DNA of 43,734 bases, from positions 1 to 43,734 of the forward strand of contig JACQZG010000046.1 in assembly GCA_016213935.1 (NCBI GenBank). The letters run 5' to 3'. This stretch comes from Nitrospirota bacterium (GTDB taxonomy: Bacteria > Nitrospirota > Thermodesulfovibrionia > UBA6902). The first letter of the stretch is position 1. Each line of letters opens with the position of its first letter. Both the position numbers and the translations under genes were made by a program. The notes beneath the pieces are model-generated. The model saw only the letters and a list, made by a program, of their open reading frames with translations. It did no database searches and was not told where the DNA came from. This document shows, in pieces, positions 38,663 to 43,734 of the stretch.

Positions 38663-40054
38663 TTGAAAGAAATATCTAAAGGGCTTTTAAGTGATTTGTT
38701 GAAAGATTCGCTTTCAAGCGGGGGCGAATACGCCGACATATATATTGAGGAGACGAGCTGTCTCACGATACAGCTTGAGGACGGCAGGGTCGAGAAGATA
38801 GTTTCTGGCTCCGATTCCGGCATCGGGGTCAGGGTAATCTACGGCGGCAAATCCGCTTACGCTTACGGCAATGATTTCTCGGATAATTCGCTGTTTGAGC
38901 TTAGCGGAGCGGTCAAGAGCGCTGTAAGGCAAGGTGACATAGCTTATCCAGCTATCAGCCTGATGAAAGTGAGTCCGTCTTCTGACATCATTGTAAAACT
39001 TCGCCCTGATAAAATTGGAATGGACAAGAAGGTAGCTCTTCTCAGGGATGCGGAGAGGGCCGCAAGGCGTGTCAGCAACAAAGTCAGCCAGGCCAGGCTT
39101 GTATACAAGGATTCCATACAGAACGTCACAATTGTATCTTCTGAAGGCATGATCAAGTCTGACGAGCGGATACACACCCTTGCGCTTGTTCAGGTAGTGG
39201 CTTCAGACGGGAAGATATTGCAGACCGGTTATGAACCTGTCGGCGGTTTTAAGGGATTTGAGCTTTTTAATGAGGTCTCATTGAGCGACATTGCCGCAAG
39301 GACTTCCGAGAAAGCCGTCAGGATGCTGGGAGCGCGAAGGGCTCCCGGCGGAAGGATGCCAGTGGTCATATCTTCTGAGGCCGGGGGCACGATGATACAT
39401 GAAGCTGTAGGGCACGGCCTTGAAGCTGACCTTGTCCAGCAGGGCCTTTCCGTTTATGCCGGCAAACGAGGCGAGATGATAGCTTCTCCGCTGATTACGA
39501 TAATCGATGACTCATCGCTTCCAGGGATGAGAGGCTCTTTCCGGTGTGATGATGAGGGGGTTGATTCAGGAAGGACTCTCCTTGTTGAGAAAGGGGTGCT
39601 GAAAGGTTATATGTATGACAGGCTCACTTCCATAAAAGAGGGGACCCGGTCAACTGGCAACGGCAGAAGGGAATCATACAGGTCCAGGCCCATCCCGAGG
39701 ATGAGCAATACATTCATCGCCTCAGGCGAAGATGATCCTTCCGGCATTGTAAGGTCTGTTGACAACGGATTATTTGTTAAAAGGATGGGCGGAGGGCAGG
39801 TGAATACCGTAACAGGAGAATTTGTTTTTGAAGTTTCAGAAGGTTATTTGATCAAAAAAGGCGTGGTTTGCGAGCCTGTAAGGGGAGCAACCCTTATCGG
39901 CAACGGCCCTTTAATTTTGAAATCTATAGACATGGTGGGCAATGATCTTGATTTTGCAATCGGCACCTGCGGAAAGGACGGTCAGGGGGTTCCCGTGTCA
40001 GACGCTATGCCGACAGTCAGGATTCCTGAAATGGTAATCGGGGGGCAAGTATGA
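38663..40054 (+). CDS. tldD: TldD metalloprotease
   Basis: This 463-aa peptidase of family U62 normally acts as a TldD-TldE heterodimer that degrades unfolded peptides, processes antibiotics and activates some peptide natural products. The metal-binding motif HEAVGHGLEAD lies at H246-E247-x3-H251, and the late cysteine C436 (IGTCGKDGQG) supplies a further zinc ligand. The start is TTG, 8 nt after GGAGAG; no closer ATG exists. A tldE gene is not in the window, so its partner must be elsewhere. The gene ends shortly before the lpxC leader. Confidence 0.94.
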   Translation: MKEISKGLLSDLLKDSLSSGGEYADIYIEETSCLTIQLEDGRVEKIVSGSDSGIGVRVIYGGKSAYAYGNDFSDNSLFELSGAVKSAVRQGDIAYPAISLMKVSPSSDIIVKLRPDKIGMDKKVALLRDAERAARRVSNKVSQARLVYKDSIQNVTIVSSEGMIKSDERIHTLALVQVVASDGKILQTGYEPVGGFKGFELFNEVSLSDIAARTSEKAVRMLGARRAPGGRMPVVISSEAGGTMIHEAVGHGLEADLVQQGLSVYAGKRGEMIASPLITIIDDSSLPGMRGSFRCDDEGVDSGRTLLVEKGVLKGYMYDRLTSIKEGTRSTGNGRRESYRSRPIPRMSNTFIASGEDDPSGIVRSVDNGLFVKRMGGGQVNTVTGEFVFEVSEGYLIKKGVVCEPVRGATLIGNGPLILKSIDMVGNDLDFAIGTCGKDGQGVPVSDAMPTVRIPEMVIGGQV

Positions 40055-40083
40055 CTGTGTCTATATATATACACTATAGGAGC

Positions 40084-40103
40084 ATTCATGATACAACATG
40101 AAT
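40084..40103. promoter_or_regulatory. Inverted repeat upstream of lpxC, possible operator
   Basis: ATTCATG-ATACAA-CATGAAT is a perfect 7-bp inverted repeat with a 6-bp spacer, 62 bp before the lpxC start. It is not followed by a T tract, so a protein-binding site is more likely than a terminator for tldD. Confidence 0.35.
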
Positions 40104-40165
40104 ATAATCTTATTGTTTTTTAAAGGAATTATGTTTGGTATGATATTTGCTTTATATAACGAGTA

Positions 40166-41053
40166 ATGCGTCTCCAAAATACCATAAAAAAAGAGATATA
40201 TCTGGAGGGAAAGGGGCTTCATACCGGGCTCACAATTAAATTGAGGCTGCGGCCTGCACCGAGAGATACCGGTGTTGTATTTGTCAGGACTGACAAGGGC
40301 AATGTTGAAATAAAGGCTTCCGTCAGTTCGGTATCCGATACCGCTTTTGCCACGACGCTCTCCTCTAACGGAGTAAGGGTAGGGACAGTTGAACATCTTC
40401 TTTCAGCCTTCTCCGGCCTTAATGTCGACAATGTGTATGTTGACATCAACGGGCCAGAGGTGCCTGTCATGGACGGCAGCGCCATTGCATTTGTATCCTC
40501 CATACTTGAGGCCGGCATAGCGCAGCAGGCAAAGACGATATCCTGCATAAGGATATACAAGCCGATTGTCGTGATGGAGGGGCCGAGCCAGATCGCGATA
40601 ACGCCTTATGAGGGGACCAAGATAACATACCGGCTCTATTACACTCACCCGGCTTTTGGCGAACAGAAGATGGGCATTGATATTTACAGGAACAGTTTTA
40701 TTGATGAACTTGCCCCCGCAAGGACATTCGGGTTTCTTAGCGATGTTGAGAAGCTAAGGGCAAGAGGTTTGGCCAGGGGAGGTTCATTGGAAAACGCAAT
40801 AGTCCTTGGTCAAAGTGACATAATCAATAAGAACATGCTCAGATACGAGGATGAGTTTGTCAGGCATAAAATACTTGACCTTGTCGGAGACATTTCTTTG
40901 CTAGGAGTCCCTGTTTACGGGCATATAATCGCGAATAAATCAGGCCATACCATGAACATTAAGCTTTTGCAGAAGATATTGCTTAGCCGTGATTCTTGGG
41001 AGATAGTGTCTGAGCCAACCGTTAAACTTTCCGCGCTTGAGTCAATAGCTTAA
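40166..41053 (+). CDS. lpxC: UDP-3-O-acyl-N-acetylglucosamine deacetylase
   Basis: LpxC catalyses the committed step of lipid A synthesis. The 295 residues show the zinc site: H77 in GTVEHLLSAFSG, and H234 and D238 in HKILDLVGDISLLG; E76 is the general base, and H261 in NKSGHTMN is the second catalytic residue. The N-terminal QNTIKKEIYLEGKGLHTGLT and PEVPVMDGSAIAFV are diagnostic. This shows that the organism makes lipopolysaccharide. No ribosome site is clear before the ATG. A strong terminator follows. Confidence 0.96.
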   Translation: MRLQNTIKKEIYLEGKGLHTGLTIKLRLRPAPRDTGVVFVRTDKGNVEIKASVSSVSDTAFATTLSSNGVRVGTVEHLLSAFSGLNVDNVYVDINGPEVPVMDGSAIAFVSSILEAGIAQQAKTISCIRIYKPIVVMEGPSQIAITPYEGTKITYRLYYTHPAFGEQKMGIDIYRNSFIDELAPARTFGFLSDVEKLRARGLARGGSLENAIVLGQSDIINKNMLRYEDEFVRHKILDLVGDISLLGVPVYGHIIANKSGHTMNIKLLQKILLSRDSWEIVSEPTVKLSALESIA

Positions 41054-41078
41054 GCCAACTTCAAGTAATTATAAAGAT

Positions 41079-41113
41079 AAAAAAGGCTGTCTCGTTAAGA
41101 GACAGCCTTTTTT
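41079..41113. terminator. Bidirectional terminator between lpxC and the micropeptide gene
   Basis: A 15-bp stem (AAAAAAGGCTGTCTC and its complement) closes a 5-nt loop. The A and T tracts at its ends give a T run on both strands, so it can stop lpxC transcripts on the plus strand and the micropeptide transcript on the minus strand. Confidence 0.92.
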
Positions 41114-41132
41114 ATCTGTTTCGTATTTACAG

Positions 41133-41201
41133 TTATTTCTTCTTCTTTGCGGTCTTCTTCTTTGCGGTCTTCTTCTTTGCGGCTTTTTTCTTTGCGGCCA
41201 T
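41133..41201 (-). CDS. 22-residue lysine-rich micropeptide
   Basis: This tiny open frame starts at ATG 41201, 7 nt after a perfect GGGAGG ribosome site, and stops at TAA 41133. It encodes MAAKKKAAKKK followed by TAKKK units and a final Lys; 13 of 22 residues are Lys and the rest only Ala, Thr and Met. The pattern resembles histone H1 or AlgP-type tails, so binding to DNA, RNA or anionic polymers is likely. A near-perfect promoter lies upstream and a terminator 20 bp downstream, so it is a self-contained transcription unit. I know of no named family of this size; function unknown. Confidence 0.7.
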   Translation of the reverse strand: MAAKKKAAKKKTAKKKTAKKKK

Positions 41202-41224
41202 TTTCTTTCCTCCCTTTCTTGATT

Positions 41225-41241
41225 CCCCCACGAAATGGGGG
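41225..41241 (-). promoter_or_regulatory. Hairpin in the micropeptide 5' leader
   Basis: CCCCCA-TTTCG-TGGGGG forms a compact stem about 10 nt upstream of the ribosome site in a predicted leader of about 125 nt. It could protect the messenger or control translation. No known riboswitch is recognised. Confidence 0.45.
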
Positions 41242-41333
41242 CACATCAGAATGCTTTTGGTTTAATTTTTACTGACGCATTCCGCTTCTAACTTTCAATG
41301 AACATTAAAAACATAATTAATCTTGTTTTAAAT

Positions 41334-41362
41334 TTTATATAACATTAATTGAATCTTGTCAA
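41334..41362 (-). promoter_or_regulatory. Strong sigma-70-type promoter of the micropeptide gene
   Basis: On the minus strand TTGACA, 17 nt and TATAAA match the consensus closely with ideal spacing. Transcription would start near 41326 and cover the leader, the micropeptide and the terminator, about 250 nt. The rest of 41202-41503 is very AT-rich without another gene. Confidence 0.72.
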
Positions 41363-41469
41363 GAGAAAAATTACAAAAATTTTTTTTGATTATTTTTTTC
41401 TTGCGGATTTTTTTTGGAAATGATGATGATTATTTTAGTTTAAAGCCCTGTTTTTCATTCTTGCAATGA

Positions 41470-41497
41470 TTGCTTCGCTCTTTTTGTGTGATATAAT
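41470..41497 (+). promoter_or_regulatory. Candidate amrS promoter, possibly leaderless
   Basis: TTGCTT, 16 nt and a perfect TATAAT. The expected start of transcription, 7 nt past the -10 box, coincides with the A of the amrS ATG at 41504; no ribosome site is present. Confidence 0.4.
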
Positions 41498-41503
41498 TTC
41501 AGC

Positions 41504-42511
41504 ATGAAAGAAGCAATGTTCTATGCGAAGGAAGATGAAGGTCATGTGAGGTGTTCTTTGTGCGCGCACCGCTGCCTTATAGCCGACGGAAAGCGCGGAA
41601 TATGCGGAGCGAGGCTGAATAAAGAAGGCGTGCTGTTCAGCCTTGTCTACGGGAAACTTGTCGCGATGAACATAGACCCGGTGGAGAAGAAACCTCTTTT
41701 TCATTTTATGCCGGCAACGGTCACCTATTCCATAGCAGCCGCAGGGTGCAATTTCAGGTGCCTCCATTGTCAGAACTTTGACATATCGCAATATCTTCGC
41801 AGGAATGAAGGCATCCCGGGCAGGGACGTACCGCCTCATCTCGTGATTGAGGAAGCTGTAACTACAGGCTGCAGGAGCATTTCTTATACATATACGGAGC
41901 CAACGATATTTTTTGAGTTTGCCCTTGATTGCGCGAGGATTGCCCGCAGCAAGGGGCTGAAAAACATATTCGTGAGCAACGGTTATATGAGCGCGGATGC
42001 CGCGAGGGAAGTCGCGCCCTTTCTTGACGCCATAAACATTGATCTTAAGGGCGATGACCTTTTTTACAAAAAGGTATGCGGCGCCAGGTTGCAGCCGGTC
42101 CTTGATACTATAAGCCTGATGAAAGAGCTTGGCGTTTGGGTGGAGATAACCACACTCGTCATCCCTTCCTATAATGATTCGGAAAGCATCCTTAAGGGAA
42201 TCGCAGGGTTCATAATGTCGGTAGACCCTTCCATCCCGTGGCATGTTACGCAGTTTTATCCTACTTACAAACTCGCCGGCCAGCCAAGAACGCCTCTTGA
42301 GACATTAAGGCATGCCCGTGATATCGGATATGAGAAGGGCCTGAAATTTGTATATGAGGGAAATGTACCCGGAGAAGGCGGCGAAAATACCTTCTGCCCG
42401 AGATGCGGTGAGCTTCTCATCAGGCGTGTAGGCTATAATATAACGGAAAACAGGATACATGGTGATAAGTGCATAAAATGCCTCTCGCATATCGAAGGGG
42501 TCTGGAGGTAA
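41504..42511 (+). CDS. amrS: AmmeMemoRadiSam-system radical SAM enzyme
   Basis: This 335-aa radical SAM protein is related to pyruvate formate-lyase activating enzyme. The N-terminal zinc-ribbon-like part (VRCSLCAHRCLIADGKRGIC) is typical of AmrS, and the cluster motif is CNFRCLHCQN with C82, C86 and C89. A second cysteine pair appears near the end (CPRCGELL, CIKCL). AmrS proteins occur with Memo and AMMECR1 domain proteins; their exact reaction is not established. Those partners are not in the window. A DtxR-like regulator gene follows 9 bp later, suggesting co-transcription. Confidence 0.92.
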   Translation: MKEAMFYAKEDEGHVRCSLCAHRCLIADGKRGICGARLNKEGVLFSLVYGKLVAMNIDPVEKKPLFHFMPATVTYSIAAAGCNFRCLHCQNFDISQYLRRNEGIPGRDVPPHLVIEEAVTTGCRSISYTYTEPTIFFEFALDCARIARSKGLKNIFVSNGYMSADAAREVAPFLDAINIDLKGDDLFYKKVCGARLQPVLDTISLMKELGVWVEITTLVIPSYNDSESILKGIAGFIMSVDPSIPWHVTQFYPTYKLAGQPRTPLETLRHARDIGYEKGLKFVYEGNVPGEGGENTFCPRCGELLIRRVGYNITENRIHGDKCIKCLSHIEGVWR

Positions 42512-42520
42512 TCTAACACC

Positions 42521-43165
42521 GTGCTTAACAAGCTTGCAGACGAGATACTTGAGCTGATGTGGGTATTAAGGGAACGCGGATCAAAAAGTTACTCAAGGAT
42601 AATAGAAGAGATTGCAGACAGCGACGCGCCTGAACTGGTAAGAAAGATGGAGAGTGCCGGCCTTGTTACTCTCTCCGGAGACAGGCTCGAATTTACCGAG
42701 AAGGGCGAGTGCTGTTCAAGGGATCTCACCCGCCGCCATCGCCTTGCCGAGAGGCTTTTTCATGATGTTCTCGATGTCGGCATGAAGGAGAGCGAGGATA
42801 CAGCCTGCGAAATTGAACACTTTCTTTCGCCTTCCGTCACAGACAGCGTATGTTCCTTTCTTGGGCATCCGCCGACCTGCCCGCACGGGAAACCGATACC
42901 AAGAGGCGAGTGCTGTTCGAAATACAAGGCGGTCAAGCCTCTTGTCACACAGCTTAAAGAGGTTGATGCCGGCGCGAAGGTCAGGATAGTATTTATTGTT
43001 CCAAAGGAGGAGGCCCGGATAGACCGGCTTACTTCAATGGGGATTTTGCCCGGCAGCATCATAAAAGTAAAACAGAAGAAGCCTTCATTTATACTGAAGA
43101 TAGACGAAACCTCCCTTGCGATAGACCCGGCGATAGCTGAAGATATTTACGTTAAAGAAGTCTAA
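42521..43165 (+). CDS. DtxR/MntR-family metal-dependent regulator with FeoA domain
   Basis: This 214-aa regulator has an N-terminal winged helix (YSRIIEEIADSDAPELVRKM), the dimerisation and metal-binding domain (HRLAERLFHDVLDVG, CEIEHFLSPSVTDSVCSFLG, GHPPTCPHGKPIP) and a C-terminal FeoA/SH3-like domain (ARIDRLTSMGILPGSIIKVK). It should bind DNA when loaded with Fe2+ or Mn2+ and repress metal uptake genes. The start is GTG, with GGAGG in the end of amrS. The linkage to amrS is notable, since that enzyme needs an iron-sulfur cluster. Confidence 0.87.
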   Translation: MLNKLADEILELMWVLRERGSKSYSRIIEEIADSDAPELVRKMESAGLVTLSGDRLEFTEKGECCSRDLTRRHRLAERLFHDVLDVGMKESEDTACEIEHFLSPSVTDSVCSFLGHPPTCPHGKPIPRGECCSKYKAVKPLVTQLKEVDAGAKVRIVFIVPKEEARIDRLTSMGILPGSIIKVKQKKPSFILKIDETSLAIDPAIAEDIYVKEV

Positions 43166-43212
43166 AAGCCGCAAGTTTTTCCAGTGTTATGTTTCGACTT
43201 TCAGGCAAGCTG

Positions 43213-43734
43213 CTACTTCTCGTAGATTTTCTCGAGCTCTGGAAGCCTTCTTGCCGCATATCTTCCGAGCTCAGTATAAGGTGCGACCTGAAGCTGAGAC
43301 CGGTATTCCCTGACGGCCATTTCCAATTCTCTGACGCTCTCGTAAGATATCCCGAGCATCCCGTGAACTTCAGGGTCTTTTGGCACTGCTTCGGCAAATT
43401 TCTTGAGATGAGATATGGCGTTGCCGTATTTTTTTAACTGGAAGTAACTATTTCCGAGGCCGAAGTGGGTAGGGAGGTGGCCGGGGTGGAGGTTAAGGCT
43501 CTTGGTAAATTCATCAATTGCAGTTGCGTAGTCTTCGCGGAAATAACTGACAAGCCCGAGTCCGAATAGCGAAGGCTGGTAATCAGGATTCAGGGAGAGG
43601 GCATCTTTAAAACTTTTTTCTGCTTTGCCGTAGGACTGCTGCCTTAACATAATGAAGCCGAGAAGGTTATGAAAAGGCGCCTGGCTACTGTTCTCTTTGA
43701 TTGCCTGCCTTATTTTTGCCTCAGCTTCCGTGAA
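43213..43734 (-). CDS. TPR-repeat protein (5' end beyond window)
   Basis: This minus-strand frame is open to the window edge (173 codons visible). It contains about four tetratricopeptide repeats: APFHNLLGFIMLRQQSYGKA, PSLFGLGLVSYFREDYATAI, LPTHFGLGNSYFQLKKYGNA and PEVHGMLGISYESVRELEMA. The C-terminal end is AARRLPELEKIYEK. TPR repeats bind partner proteins; no catalytic part is visible. An ATG at 43650 lies inside the repeat region and is probably not the start. It is convergent with the DtxR-like gene, 47 bp apart. Confidence 0.85.
   Translation of the reverse strand, partial: FTEAEAKIRQAIKENSSQAPFHNLLGFIMLRQQSYGKAEKSFKDALSLNPDYQPSLFGLGLVSYFREDYATAIDEFTKSLNLHPGHLPTHFGLGNSYFQLKKYGNAISHLKKFAEAVPKDPEVHGMLGISYESVRELEMAVREYRSQLQVAPYTELGRYAARRLPELEKIYEK

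Overview
The window looks like a chromosomal segment of a Gram-negative, probably anaerobic or sulfur-metabolising bacterium. LpxC, a twelve-gene type II secretion operon and a FadL-type outer-membrane protein show a double membrane. DsrE, DsrH, TusA, rhodanese and YeeE/YedE genes point to sulfur trafficking. The mix resembles Nitrospirota (Thermodesulfovibrionia-like) or deltaproteobacterial genomes, but that placement is inference. Most starts carry a strong AGGAGG Shine-Dalgarno site. I saw no rRNA, tRNA or CRISPR array.

Layout. 1-849: the 3' part of an RluA-type pseudouridine synthase (minus), cut by the window edge. 1023-5800: a plus-strand sulfur locus (DsrE2-like, TusA, DUF302-like lipoprotein, FadL-type porin, secreted rhodanese, DsrE, short DsrH). 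5876-7591: a GT39 membrane glycosyltransferase. 7813-10389: YeeE/YedE transporter, second TusA-like carrier, a Gly/Tyr-rich membrane-anchored peptide and a UspA protein. 10464-18411: FAD oxidoreductase, B12-type radical SAM enzyme, two tandem TMTC-like membrane proteins with TPR tails, and a DUF502 protein, probably a surface glycan or glycosylation cluster.

18469-22108 is an accessory island on the minus strand. It holds two antitoxin genes, each beside a 5'-truncated RelE/HigB-type toxin. Between them are three gene-cassette-like genes (a BamE-like lipoprotein, a HEPN-like protein, an NADP-binding reductase) separated by two homologous 133-134 bp attC-like sites. No integrase is visible, so this resembles a CALIN (cluster of attC sites lacking an integrase). 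terC and an iron-sulfur flavoprotein gene follow.

23694-34688 is a complete gspC-D-E-F-G-H-I-J-K-L-M-N operon on the minus strand. Its GspD carries an unusual C-terminal extension resembling a subtilase propeptide. Beyond it lie a phosphate-type binding protein overlapping a diguanylate cyclase, mtnP, tldD, lpxC, a 22-residue lysine-rich micropeptide gene with its own promoter and terminator, amrS, a DtxR-like regulator and a partial TPR protein.

Strongest leads: the attC-like array with its HEPN-like cassette, the paired loss of toxin 5' ends, the GspD propeptide-like fusion, the 22-aa lysine-rich peptide unit, and the sulfur locus that spans the envelope.
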